From the NCBI RefSeq assembly GCF_900186975.1, contig NZ_LT906441.1, positions 1,674,001 to 1,738,000 on the forward strand: DNA of 64,000 nt, given 5' to 3'. The notes under the pieces are model-generated. The model did no database searches. It was not told the DNA's origin and was given only the letters and a program-made list of their open reading frames with translations. The translations under genes and the position numbers were made by a program. Positions 36,870-47,986 of the stretch are shown piece after piece. The stretch's first letter is position 1. Each line of letters opens with the position of its first letter. This DNA comes from Cutibacterium granulosum. GTDB taxonomy: Bacteria; Actinomycetota; Actinomycetes; Propionibacteriales; Propionibacteriaceae.

Positions 36870-37057
36870 GACGCCTCCATGATGATGTGACACTTCTCAA
36901 CGGTAACCGGCTTGACCAACATGTGCGAGGCACTGCACCAGTGTTCCACGAGTGGACACGCATGTCTCCACAGGTCCATTTTCCGGATCCGGGACGTTGT
37001 CCACAGATTTCCACTCGGCTCTGGCCTCTCATGGGTCTCACGGTGTGAGCTTGCAGC

Positions 37058-37666
37058 GTGACGATCCATGATTCATCCCTTCTGGCACGCGAATCCGGCA
37101 TGGAGCTGCGTCAACTGCCCAGTTGGCTGCCATCCGGTGACGTTCCCACGACATCTCACCCGGTCGACCTCGCGCCCCATCCGATGCTGCCCGACATGAC
37201 GGACGGCGTTGACGACCTCGTCGCGGACGAGTCGCGTGACACGCGCACCGGCGATGACGGCCGCGGTCCTGCGAGCAACGTCGTCGCACTGCACAGTGCT
37301 CGCCGACCATCGACCTCAGCTCCCGTGGCAGCAGCTCGTCTGGTGCTCACTGCCACCCGGGTGATCGTGGAGTGCGTCAGTGGCCGACGTCCCATGTCGC
37401 ACCTGCGCCGGATTGCAACTGTCCAGGCGGTTGAGGACATCAGACAGTGGCCGCGCGGTGCGGGATGGAACACCGTGGTGCAGATCGGTCGACCCCTCAT
37501 CCAACGTCGGGACGAGACGATCAACGCCGTCGTCATGCTCGAGATCCAGCAGCACCGAATTGCCCTGGCCCTCACGCTCCGCGGCTCCCGGACGTGGCGG
37601 GTCACGTGGACCGAGCTGCTGCGCAACCGTGGTGTCGAGCAGCTCATCTCGGCGCCGTCGCGGTGA
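37058..37666 (+). CDS. Rv3235 family protein (DUF6459)
   Basis: About 202 residues. A disordered, Pro/Asp-rich N-terminal half is followed by a compact C-terminal domain from about residue 90. That domain carries ATRVIVECVSGRRPMSHLRR and RTWRVTWTELLRNRG, typical of the Rv3235 family that lies near secA in actinobacteria. There is no signal peptide or membrane span. The function is unknown. The start GTG 37058 lacks a strong ribosome site; ATG 37100 (MELRQLPSW) is a good alternative. It is convergent with secA. Confidence 0.75.
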   Translation: MTIHDSSLLARESGMELRQLPSWLPSGDVPTTSHPVDLAPHPMLPDMTDGVDDLVADESRDTRTGDDGRGPASNVVALHSARRPSTSAPVAAARLVLTATRVIVECVSGRRPMSHLRRIATVQAVEDIRQWPRGAGWNTVVQIGRPLIQRRDETINAVVMLEIQQHRIALALTLRGSRTWRVTWTELLRNRGVEQLISAPSR

Positions 37667-37678
37667 CGATCCACGGCC

Positions 37679-37724
37679 GAGACCCCGGTAACCCACGCCG
37701 TACGGTGGCCCCACCGGGGGTCTC
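37679..37724. terminator. Hairpin between convergent Rv3235-family gene and secA
   Basis: GAGACCCCGGT (37679-37689) can pair with ACCGGGGGTCTC (37713-37724), with one bulged G and a 23-base loop. It lies 12 bases after the plus-strand stop. There is no T-run, so it may act as a bidirectional or Rho-assisted terminator. Confidence 0.45.
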
Positions 37725-37881
37725 CGGGACCGTGAACTCCAGTGCCCCACGGTGATCCTGCCCCGGGGTCCAGCGCCCTGAACTTCAGTCACGGGCCACC
37801 GGCGGGAGCGATCACCGGGCGCCGGTGGAGGTCAGGCAGAGCGGCGTCCCGAGCCGGACGCCGTGCGTCGGTAGGTCCGAC

Positions 37882-40623
<2,742 letters not shown>

Positions 40624-40653
40624 GACGGGTGTCCTAACTCGAAAACATGTTCA

Positions 40654-40672
40654 AGGTGCACGACGTGCACCT
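40654..40672 (-). promoter_or_regulatory. Perfect palindrome upstream of secA
   Basis: AGGTGCAC-GAC-GTGCACCT lies 31 bases upstream of the secA start, a perfect 8 bp-arm dyad with a 3-base centre. It could be a transcription-factor site or an mRNA hairpin in the secA leader. No regulator is identifiable from the window. Confidence 0.45.
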
Positions 40673-40823
40673 CAGCCATCCTAGGGGCACTTCTCACCTG
40701 AACCCAATGTGTCACGCTCGTCAATCCTCTCGACTGACGCCGGCAACATCGTGGCATTCTTCCATCATCGACGGTTCTTCGCATGGAAATCGCCGCTGGC
40801 AGCAGTCTTTCTGCCATCTCGAT

Positions 40824-40931
40824 GGGATTGACTCGACGCATCAGGGGCGGTCAGCGTGTCAGGGCCGACCAGCGTCTTGGGGGCAGTCAGCACGTCGGGG
40901 TCGATCAACGCCTCAAGGTCAATCATCGGGG
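40824..40931. repeat. 18 bp tandem repeat array (about six degenerate copies)
   Basis: Five consecutive 18-mers start at 40842, 40860, 40878, 40896 and 40914, with a weaker copy at 40824. The units follow the pattern CAGGGGCGGTCAGCGTGT; GGG near the front and TCAGC or TCAAC in the middle are the most constant bases. On the plus strand the period codes for hexapeptides such as RADQRL and GVDQRL, but no supported gene uses it. The array lies in the hpf-secA spacer and runs into the hairpin at 40924-40963. Confidence 0.75.
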
Positions 40932-40963
40932 GCCGGCCAGGTTTCCCCGGCTGACCCCCGATG
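40924..40963 (-). terminator. Hairpin downstream of hpf
   Basis: Arms CATCGGGGG (40924-40932) and CCCCCGATG (40955-40963) pair perfectly, and the 22-base interior can extend the stem. It lies 25 bases after the hpf stop, in the right place for a terminator, followed by ATTGACC rather than a long T-run. Confidence 0.55.
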
Positions 40964-40987
40964 GATCATTCACTTCTCGCCCCGACG

Positions 40988-41599
40988 TCACTTCTCCTTG
41001 TCGACATCCAGGTGGATGACGCCGTAGTTGTACCCCTTGCGGCGGCGGTAGACCGCACTCGGACGGCCGGATTCCGCATCGACGTAGAGGAAGAAGTCGT
41101 GGCCGACGAGTTCCATCTCGTCAAGTGCCTGGGCCAGGGTGAGCGGTTCGGTGCGGAACACCTTCTCCTTGACGTACAGGGGGCCGTCCCCGGTCACCTC
41201 GACGTCGCCGGCAATCGTGCGGGTGGGGATGATGTCCCGCTCCTCACCAGCAGGTTCCTCGGGAATGTCGAGCATCTGGGAGACGCGCAACCCGCGACGA
41301 CTGCGACGGCGGTCGGCGGCCTTGACCAATTGGGTGCGCAACCGGTCGGCGGCCTTGTCGAAGGCCACCATCTTGTCCTCGGCGTGCCCCTCGGCGCGAA
41401 CCACTGGTCCACGGGAACGCAGCGTGATTTCGCAGGTCATGGCCTGGTCGGGAGATCCCTTGACGTTCTGGGCGGTGAAGACGACCTCGGCACGGGTGAC
41501 GCGATCCCTGATCTTGTCCACGGCGAGCAGTCTGTCCTCGACCTGGGAGCGCACATCATCACTGACGTGGCAGTGGCGACCCGAAACGATGACATCCAT
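40988..41599 (-). CDS. hpf: Ribosome hibernation-promoting factor, long form (HPF/RaiA family)
   Basis: A 203-residue protein with two domains. The N-terminal S30AE fold (MDVIVSGRHCHVSDDVRSQV to about residue 100) binds the ribosomal decoding region. The C-terminal domain (VFRTEPLTLAQALDEMELVG, then FFLYVDAESG and VYRRRKGYNYGVIHL) dimerises 70S ribosomes into 100S particles. The length identifies the long form. AAGGAGG stands shortly before ATG 41599. It belongs to the conserved actinobacterial order mtrA-mtrB-lpqB-comF-hpf-secA. Confidence 0.95.
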   Translation of the reverse strand: MDVIVSGRHCHVSDDVRSQVEDRLLAVDKIRDRVTRAEVVFTAQNVKGSPDQAMTCEITLRSRGPVVRAEGHAEDKMVAFDKAADRLRTQLVKAADRRRSRRGLRVSQMLDIPEEPAGEERDIIPTRTIAGDVEVTGDGPLYVKEKVFRTEPLTLAQALDEMELVGHDFFLYVDAESGRPSAVYRRRKGYNYGVIHLDVDKEK

Positions 41600-41775
41600 G
41601 GCATCCTCCTTGGTGGAGTCGTGCCGGAATTACCCGGCGAGTGACGAACACGGCTGCGGCTGGCTGCACGCCCCTCGACCTCGAGGAGCGAAATCGCCGG
41701 TGTCAACCGTGCATGGATGCAACGTTAGCTCAAGAGCCCCCTCCACGACAGGGATTCGTCACAGACCCGTCCGGC

Positions 41776-42537
41776 TCAGGCCCACCGATGCGGTGTCTGC
41801 GCGTCGGCCAGCACCACCGCTGCCCGTACCTGGTACCCACCCTCGGTGAGGGCACGGCAGGCCTCGGCCAGGCTCGCCCCGGTGGTGCGCACGTCGTCGA
41901 TGACGACGACCGGGCCGTGCCCGGGAACTGCCTGCATCGACGAGTCCTGGTTGGCGGCGCGGCGTTCGTGTGACACCTCCAGCTGGTCGCGCACGTGCCG
42001 AGTGCGCTTGAGCAGTGGGACCACCACGTCATTGCCGCGAGGTACCAGGCTCGCCAGCCTCCGGCCGTCCGGTCTGTGCCGGGTTGCTCCCAGTTGCCTC
42101 GCATCTCCTCGACCCGGGACTCGACGCGCCGCAGCCCGCGTACCGGCAGCTTCCCCACACCTGCGAACTGCTGCCTGGGCCAGGTCGCGAGCATGATCGG
42201 CACCGCGGCGTCGCACCGCAGCCGGATCGGAGGGCATGGGGACGACCCGCGGCACCTGCTCATCGGCAGTGAGGACTGGGCCGAGTCCGGTGGCAAGCCA
42301 ACCGCCGAGAGTCTCGTCGAGCCAGCCGGCACCACGATCCTTGTAGGCCGTCACCACATTGGGGATGGGGTCGCGATACGGCAGACACGCCACCACCGGC
42401 GGTGGCCCGTCACAGATGATGCGGGGTGCTGGACGCACGGCTGCCACGCACTGCTCGCACAGCCCCACCCCGGGTGTATGGCATCCGGGGCAGCAGGCTC
42501 CCAGCAGCAGATCCGCCAGGCTCTCAAGAATCCTCAT
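41776..42537 (-). CDS. comF: ComF family phosphoribosyltransferase-like protein with an internal insertion
   Basis: A 253-residue protein. The N-terminal zinc motif CCPGCHTPGVGLCEQC is followed by CLPYRDPIPNVVTAYKDRG, VPMPSDPAAVRRRGADHARD, and the PRPP loop VVVIDDVRTTGASLAEA near the end. ComF family members act in DNA uptake or as PRTase-like proteins. Between AQAAVRR and LASLVPRGNDVVVPLLKR about 34 residues (42058-42159) have no counterpart in the family as I know it, and their codon third positions are GC-poor in this frame. An insertion or repaired double frameshift is possible. ATG 42537 (alternative 42546) follows GGAGG closely. Confidence 0.85.
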   Translation of the reverse strand: MRILESLADLLLGACCPGCHTPGVGLCEQCVAAVRPAPRIICDGPPPVVACLPYRDPIPNVVTAYKDRGAGWLDETLGGWLATGLGPVLTADEQVPRVVPMPSDPAAVRRRGADHARDLAQAAVRRCGEAAGTRAAARRVPGRGDARQLGATRHRPDGRRLASLVPRGNDVVVPLLKRTRHVRDQLEVSHERRAANQDSSMQAVPGHGPVVVIDDVRTTGASLAEACRALTEGGYQVRAAVVLADAQTPHRWA

Positions 42538-42768
42538 GCCCTCCATCGTCGCCAGTGGCACTGCCAGGAACCAGGCAGCTCGTCGATCTGTGGACGACGC
42601 TCCCGAGGTGCTCGAAGGAGCTGTGGACAACCCACACTGCGGGCACCCCACCCGAGGGTGGTCGCCCCATCCGTACCGTCCTGTTCCACGCCCGGCCACA
42701 CCCGGCCACGCAGGCTGCACCCCTGTCCAGTCCTGTCGGTCAGCCACACCCCTGTCCACTCAGGGCGA

Positions 42769-44829
42769 CTATCCGCTCAGGGCGACGGCAGTGATCGAGG
42801 CGTCCTCACCGAGCTGGGTCCAGCGATACCGGTACTCGTAGCGCAGCACGTGCCCGCTCTCGGTCATGACGACGGCCGACACAGTGTCGGCGGATGCCAC
42901 GGTGGCCAACTGCACCATGTTCGCACCGGTGAGCTGACCCACCGGCGTCACCTCGGCACCGTCGCAGCACAACTCGAACGGCGTCCCCGATGCACCGACG
43001 GCGGATCGTGCGATGACCATGAGCTTGGTCTGGCTGATCCACCCCACGTCAATGGCGATCGTCATGCCCGGGTCCATCTCGGCGACGACACGCACCTCGG
43101 GCTGGCCAATGACCAGCATTCCCGAGGAATCCTTGCCCAGGGTGGACATCGCCAACCGGGAACCCTCTCCCTCCCCGAGGATGAAGGCGATGCGCGTCAT
43201 GTCCGGGGAGATGCTGAACGCGCGAATCCTCGTACGACGCAGGGCCGTAGCATTCACCGGTCTCGGCCTGCCTGCCGGGGTCACCGCGTGGACGACGGGG
43301 GTGACGGAGCCGGTGTCCTCGGCGGTCCAGATCGTGTGGTCCCGAGTGATCTGGGGACGCACCATCGCGGTACCGCTGGCCAGTTTTCGTGCCGTGCGAG
43401 CACCAGTGCACCACCACCACAGGCCGGTTCTGCGCTGATCGACCAGTGCCCACTGGTGGTCGGGGGTGGCCGATGGGATGGCGCCAGAGGGAGCGGTGCT
43501 GGATGAGATGGCGCTGGGTGAAATAACGCTGGGTGAAATAGCGCTGGGGCGCAGGGTGCCGAGACTGCCGCTGAGCGGGCGGAAGGTCTCGTCGCTGACC
43601 AGCGACTGCAGTGTGCCACCTCTGACGACGGTGACGGCCAGCTTGTCATGGTTCTCGTAGGCTGCCATCGAGGCGAACAGGTCGAGGGAGACGGTGCCGT
43701 CCTCGGCGGCGTCGGCCAGCGTGAGGGGGACGCCGCGTGCGGTGAATCGCACCCGGGAGACCTGGGAGAACTGTGACAGGGTCCACGTGAACTGTGCCGC
43801 CATGACGCGCAGTTCATCGGGGGAAAGCCGTGCGGCTCGGGCATTCAACGGCACCGTCGCCACACCATTGGCGTCAATGCTGATGGATTCCGACGACAAT
43901 TCCACAGAACTCGGTATGCCAGAATACCAGATGGATTCCGATCCGTCAGCGGCAGCTCCGCCCTTCGGCGGCCCAGCCAGCAGGGCCTTCACAGCATTGG
44001 TCGGGTTGGCCTCCGCCTGGGGAAGGTGGATGACGTCGGGGGCGACGAGACCGGAAACCCTCCCCAGGAAGTAGATGGAGATCGTGTGGTAGCCACGCTC
44101 GAAGGCGAACAACGACAGCAACAGCCCGGTGGGCGGAGCCGAGACACGCCACTGCCCCGCCACCTTGACCAGGGCGAAGTCGTGATCCAGGAATCCGTGC
44201 CCGCGCAGGTCATGGTGCCCGCTCGCGTCGAGGGTGGCGATGAGGGGTGCGTGCAGCACGGCCCGGTCGTCGTCGACGGTGGGTTTGTGGAACTCGGAGT
44301 CGTAGATGAGCGCGCCAGCGTGCGGGTCCCAGTGCTGGGCGGCCTCGTCGGTGAGGTATGCCCGGGCGCTGCGGTAGGCGTCGGTGGAGCTCGACATGGC
44401 CTGCAGGAATCCGGCCACGATGAGTTCTCGGCTGGCTCCGGGCTCGGGGGGACGCGGATTGACGTCGATGGGGTCCTGGCCTGCCGCCGGGCCGGGGGAA
44501 TTGACCCGCTCGACGGGGCCTTCGGTGGGCACACCGGCGCATCCCGTCAGGGCGAGGGCTCCAGCCCCCACCCCGGCCCCCAGTACTGATCGACGGGAGA
44601 GCACCGATCGGCAGGAGAGATCCCGGTGGGCGATGGGCAGCGACGGATCATCGGCACTTGTCTGGTGACAGCCGCCGGTGTGGTGGCAGGTTCCGGTGTG
44701 GAGACAGGCGCCGGTACCGTGGCAGCCGCCGGTGTCACACGTGAGGTCGGTACGGACTCTGTCGGGACGAGTTCGGTCGGCAGAGGTTCTGGGGGTCTCG
44801 TGCTGGTCTCGGGGGCGTGTGAATCTCAT
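42769..44829 (-). CDS. lpqB: LpqB-type lipoprotein of the MtrAB system (beta-propeller), extended N-terminus
   Basis: A 686-residue protein if started at ATG 44829, which overlaps the mtrB TGA (ATGA). A lipoprotein signal with Tat-like SRRSVLGAG and lipobox LTGC lies at about residues 77-98. GTG 44604 just before it would give the usual 611-residue LpqB, but has no ribosome site. The mature part holds the GerMN-like domain (about 270-380) and a C-terminal beta-propeller (from about 440). LpqB modulates MtrB signalling at the cell surface. Oddities: a cysteine-spaced hexapeptide repeat before the signal peptide, and a PSAIS pentapeptide repeat at 43505-43549. Confidence 0.88.
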   Translation of the reverse strand: MRFTRPRDQHETPRTSADRTRPDRVRTDLTCDTGGCHGTGACLHTGTCHHTGGCHQTSADDPSLPIAHRDLSCRSVLSRRSVLGAGVGAGALALTGCAGVPTEGPVERVNSPGPAAGQDPIDVNPRPPEPGASRELIVAGFLQAMSSSTDAYRSARAYLTDEAAQHWDPHAGALIYDSEFHKPTVDDDRAVLHAPLIATLDASGHHDLRGHGFLDHDFALVKVAGQWRVSAPPTGLLLSLFAFERGYHTISIYFLGRVSGLVAPDVIHLPQAEANPTNAVKALLAGPPKGGAAADGSESIWYSGIPSSVELSSESISIDANGVATVPLNARAARLSPDELRVMAAQFTWTLSQFSQVSRVRFTARGVPLTLADAAEDGTVSLDLFASMAAYENHDKLAVTVVRGGTLQSLVSDETFRPLSGSLGTLRPSAISPSVISPSAISSSTAPSGAIPSATPDHQWALVDQRRTGLWWWCTGARTARKLASGTAMVRPQITRDHTIWTAEDTGSVTPVVHAVTPAGRPRPVNATALRRTRIRAFSISPDMTRIAFILGEGEGSRLAMSTLGKDSSGMLVIGQPEVRVVAEMDPGMTIAIDVGWISQTKLMVIARSAVGASGTPFELCCDGAEVTPVGQLTGANMVQLATVASADTVSAVVMTESGHVLRYEYRYRWTQLGEDASITAVALSG
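43505..43549 (-). repeat. 15 bp in-frame tandem repeat in lpqB (three copies)
   Basis: Three 15-mers start at 43505, 43520 and 43535, reading GAAATAACGCTGGGT-like on the plus strand. On the coding strand they give PSAISPSVISPSAIS. They sit in a linker just before the C-terminal propeller, so copy-number change would keep the frame. Confidence 0.8.
44667..44738 (-). repeat. 18 bp in-frame tandem repeat in the lpqB 5' region (four copies)
   Basis: Four exact-length 18-mers start at 44667, 44685, 44703 and 44721. Each has a conserved GRCAGSYKCCGGTRYSRN-type sequence on the plus strand. In the lpqB frame they read as hexapeptides with one Cys each (TGGC, TGAC, TGTC, TGGC) and interspersed His. 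They lie between ATG 44829 and the signal peptide, and would be untranslated if GTG 44604 is the start. Confidence 0.85.
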
Positions 44830-46394
44830 GGTTCCTGCCTGTCGGAGGGCACCAGTGGTAGTGGCGAGGAGGTGAGCTCGGTTCCCCGGCGTCGTGGCAG
44901 CGTGAGTCGGAACTGGGCACCGTCACCTGGTCTGCCCCACGCCTCCAGACGTCCGCCGTGCAGCTCGGCGTCGTCATGTGAGATGGCCAGACCCAGACCG
45001 GTACCACCGACGGTGCGCACCCGCGAGGGATCGGCCCGCCAGAAGCGGCCGAACAGTTTGTCCACCTGCCACGCCTCGAGGCCGACACCATGATCCCGCA
45101 CCGTCACGGCCACGGCATGCAGGTCATACCCCACGGTGACGTCAATGGGACGACATTCTGAATATTCAATGGCATTTGACAGCAGATTTCGCAGAATACG
45201 TCTCACTCGAATGGCGTCAATTTCCGCGGTGGCTCCGGAGAAGACGTGCACTCGTAGCTGGGTGTGCATCCTCGTGGCCAGGGGTTGGGCGGCCTGCACC
45301 TCTGCCTGCACCAGATCGACGATGTCGACCTCCTCAAGGGCCAGGGTCGCCGCGCCGGCGTCGATGCGTGAGATCTCGAGCAGGTCGCTGAGCATGTCCT
45401 CGAACCGGTCGAGCTGGGTCATGAGCAGGTGGGCGGATCGTTGCGCGGCGGGGTCTGCCTCGTCCATCTGGTCTGCAATGACGTCGGCAGCCATCCGCAC
45501 CGTCGTCAGAGGGGTGCGCAGCTCGTGGGAGACGTCGGAGACGAACTGCTGCTGCAGGGTGGAGAGTTGTTCCAGGTCGACGATCCTGCCCTGCAGCTGG
45601 GCAGCCATCTCGTTGATCGAAGTGGCGAGTTTCGCCAGGTCGTCGGTACCGTGCACCGGCATGCGCTCATCAAGGTGCCCGTCGGCGAGCCGACGTGCCG
45701 TCCCGGAAGCCCGGCGAATGGGACTGGCCACCGCCCGGGTGGCCAGGAGGGTCGTGAATCCCAGACCCATGACGATGAGAACTCCGGTGAGGGCCACCAC
45801 CCCCTTGATGGTCGTCAGGGTGTGCACCTCCTGCTCGAGTGGGAACAGGAAGTAGATGGGAATCCGCATGTCCTGACCCGGCACCCACAGCGTCGTACCC
45901 ACGACGACTCCGGGGATCTGCCCACGGGAGGTGTCGGTGAATCTCAGGGTGGTGGGTGTGACGAAGACCCCGTCGGAGGAGGCGATGGTGTCAATGAGGT
46001 TCTGCGGCACGGAGTCCGCCGAGACGCCTGCCGAGATGAGTCCGGAGACCGAGCCCTGGATGATGATGTGGTAGTGCCCGGTGGGGCTGGCCGCCTCGTC
46101 GGCGAGCTGGGTGAGCCGTTCGTACAGGCTCGAGGTGCGCAGATCGGTGCCCTCCAGCTCGGTCTGCATCCGGTTGACGACTGCCGTCGCCTCGGCCACC
46201 GACGACTGTCGCTTGGCGGTGAGGATCCCGTCACCGACTCGTTGCATGAGGAACATGCCACCTGCCACCAGGACGATGAGGGCGAGCGACAGGGTGATCG
46301 CAATCATCCGCAGCGGCAGGGACGACCACCACAGGCGGCGTGCGGGGGTGAGGCGTCGGGGAATGCGTCGCCGCTCGTCAGGCTGCCGGGCCAT
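44826..46394 (-). CDS. mtrB: Sensor histidine kinase MtrB
   Basis: A 522-residue membrane sensor kinase. TM1 lies at about residues 31-51 and TM2 at about 195-217, flanking an extracytoplasmic sensor domain. HAMP follows (about 218-270), then HisKA with the phospho-acceptor in DVSHELRTPLTTVRM, the N box NLLSNAIEYS, the G1 box DHGVGL and the G2 box GGTGLGLAIS. It phosphorylates MtrA and coordinates cell division and envelope homeostasis in actinobacteria. It starts three bases after the mtrA stop, and its own TGA overlaps the lpqB ATG. The three genes therefore form the classic mtrA-mtrB-lpqB operon. Confidence 0.95.
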   Translation of the reverse strand: MARQPDERRRIPRRLTPARRLWWSSLPLRMIAITLSLALIVLVAGGMFLMQRVGDGILTAKRQSSVAEATAVVNRMQTELEGTDLRTSSLYERLTQLADEAASPTGHYHIIIQGSVSGLISAGVSADSVPQNLIDTIASSDGVFVTPTTLRFTDTSRGQIPGVVVGTTLWVPGQDMRIPIYFLFPLEQEVHTLTTIKGVVALTGVLIVMGLGFTTLLATRAVASPIRRASGTARRLADGHLDERMPVHGTDDLAKLATSINEMAAQLQGRIVDLEQLSTLQQQFVSDVSHELRTPLTTVRMAADVIADQMDEADPAAQRSAHLLMTQLDRFEDMLSDLLEISRIDAGAATLALEEVDIVDLVQAEVQAAQPLATRMHTQLRVHVFSGATAEIDAIRVRRILRNLLSNAIEYSECRPIDVTVGYDLHAVAVTVRDHGVGLEAWQVDKLFGRFWRADPSRVRTVGGTGLGLAISHDDAELHGGRLEAWGRPGDGAQFRLTLPRRRGTELTSSPLPLVPSDRQEP

Positions 46395-46397
46395 CGG

Positions 46398-47111
46398 TCA
46401 ACGTTCTTCCCCACCGGCTCGATACCCGGCACCTCGCACCGTGATGATGAGGCGAGGGTGTTCCGGGTCCAGCTCGATCTTGGAGCGCAGCCGCTGGACG
46501 TGGACGTTGACCAGGCGGGTGTCGGCGGAGCTGCGCTGGTAACCCCACACCTCCTCGAGCAGGGTGTCCCTGCTGAGGACGACATTGGGTCTGCGGGCCA
46601 GGGCGACGAGGATGTCGAACTCCAAGGGGGTGAGCATGATCTCTGCGCCGTCCCGGGTGACGCGATGGGCGGCGGTGTCGATGACGAGCCCACCCAAGGC
46701 GATGACGTCCGGGGTGGCCAGGTCGTTGGGTTGACGCAGCCTGGCCCGGACACGAGCCACGAGTTCCTTGGTCTTGAAGGGTTTGGAGACGTAGTCGTCG
46801 GCCCCGGACTCCAGCCCGGAGACGACGTCTGCGGTCTCGGAGCGGGCGGTGAGCATGATAATCGGCACCCCGCTGGTGCGTCGGATGTCTCGACACACCT
46901 CGATGCCGTTGCGGCCGGGCAGCATGAGGTCGAGCAGGATGAGGTCGGGGTTGAAACCGGTGCAGGAGTCGAGGGCGTCGGCACCGTTGTCGCACCAGTA
47001 GGTGACGTAGCCCTCCCGTTGCAGGACGATCTGCACCATCTCGGCAAGTGCGGCGTCATCGTCGACGACGAGCACTCGAGCGGCGTCGTCCTGCGTGTCG
47101 CGTGCAGCCAC
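46398..47111 (-). CDS. mtrA: DNA-binding response regulator MtrA (OmpR/PhoB family)
   Basis: A 237-residue protein. The receiver domain contains VLVVDDDAALAEMV, the phosphorylatable Asp in LILLDLMLPG, LTARSE and YVSKPFKTKEL. The winged-helix DNA-binding domain ends in NVHVQRLRSKIE and ITVRGAGYRAG. MtrA controls peptidoglycan hydrolase and replication-related genes in relatives. The start GTG 47111 was chosen because AGGAGG stands eight bases upstream; GTG 47132 in the same frame is an alternative. It is first gene of mtrA-mtrB-lpqB. A TAAAAT -10-like hexamer lies about 95 bases upstream (near 47206-47211). Confidence 0.95.
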   Translation of the reverse strand: MAARDTQDDAARVLVVDDDAALAEMVQIVLQREGYVTYWCDNGADALDSCTGFNPDLILLDLMLPGRNGIEVCRDIRRTSGVPIIMLTARSETADVVSGLESGADDYVSKPFKTKELVARVRARLRQPNDLATPDVIALGGLVIDTAAHRVTRDGAEIMLTPLEFDILVALARRPNVVLSRDTLLEEVWGYQRSSADTRLVNVHVQRLRSKIELDPEHPRLIITVRGAGYRAGGEER

Positions 47112-47241
47112 CTCGTCAACCTCCTGCCCCACCGTGTGGGATCATGCGCAACACGGGCCACCGCGGGAACCCCGTCACCCGTCCAACGGTGAATCATCGC
47201 GACGTCATTTTAGCGGGGCCGAACCGTGTGATGAGGCCCTG

Positions 47242-47279
47242 GGCAGCAAATTCACCCCTGGACGGCTCGGGCTGCCCGG
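47242..47279 (-). terminator. Hairpin between yqgE and mtrA
   Basis: GGGCAGC and GCTGCCC (47242-47279) form a perfect 7 bp stem that can be extended by flanking GAGG/CCTC pairs. It lies about 50 bases after the yqgE stop, in the reading direction of that gene. It has a long loop and no T-run, so it is only weakly supported. Confidence 0.35.
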
Positions 47280-47328
47280 CCCTCAAAGCTCACACGCTCG
47301 GGGAAGGGCAGGGCCTCGCTCCCCCGGC

Positions 47329-47895
47329 TCAGTTGAGGCTCTCGTCGTCGGGCATGGTGGAGAGCAGGGCCTCGGTGCCGTTCTGGCGTCGCAGCACCCG
47401 TCGCCACAGGGTGGCGGGGTCCGAGCCGAAGACGTCGGACTCCCGGGCGAGGGCATGCACCCAGTCACCGCGAATGATCTCCGACTCCAGCTGCCCCGGC
47501 CCCCATCCGGCGTAGCCGGCAAACACCCGTAGGTCTGAATAGGCTCCGTGCACGAGTTCCACCGGGGTGTCAAGGTGCAGCAGACCGGTGGCACCCCGGA
47601 CCGGCCGCCATCCGGGCGGCTCCTCGTGGGGTTGCTGCACTCGCGCCACACAGATCGCACCGTTGGGAGAGACCGGACCGCCTTGGAAGATGCACTGCGG
47701 CGGGGTCATGAGATGCACCCACTGTGGCAGGATCTGGGCCATGTCCAGCTGGGAGGGCTGGTTGATGACGACGCCGAGTGCGCCGTCCTCGTCGCAGTCG
47801 AGCAGGTAGACGACGCTGTGGGCGAAAATCCCGGTGGTGAGTCCCGATCCGCTGATGAGCAGGTCGCCGGCAGCCGGCGGGTTCGCCAGAATCAT
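47329..47895 (-). CDS. YqgE/AlgH family protein (UPF0301)
   Basis: A 188-residue protein. The family blocks are visible: GDLLISGSGLTTGIFAHSVV, ALGVVINQPS, FQGGPVSPNGAICVAR and FAGYAGWGPGQLESEI. The fold is known but the function is not; AlgH was once linked to alginate regulation in Pseudomonas. It is soluble, without a signal peptide. ATG 47895 begins MILANPPAAGDL; an upstream in-frame start at 47919 is less likely. It lies upstream of mtrA on the same strand, separated by 217 bp. Confidence 0.93.
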   Translation of the reverse strand: MILANPPAAGDLLISGSGLTTGIFAHSVVYLLDCDEDGALGVVINQPSQLDMAQILPQWVHLMTPPQCIFQGGPVSPNGAICVARVQQPHEEPPGWRPVRGATGLLHLDTPVELVHGAYSDLRVFAGYAGWGPGQLESEIIRGDWVHALARESDVFGSDPATLWRRVLRRQNGTEALLSTMPDDESLN

Positions 47896-47986
47896 GGTTC
47901 CATCTTGGCACTGGACCAACTCATCGTGTCGGGACAGGGCTCATCGAATGGGAATGAACGCAATGAAACCAAACCCCACATGGTCG

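Noticed and set aside
40783-41019. Small plus-strand frame encoding hexapeptide repeats over the 18 bp array
   Set aside because: The repeat period explains the open frame. It has no ribosome site, overlaps the hpf terminator and 3' end, and matches nothing known. It was kept only as a repeat finding.
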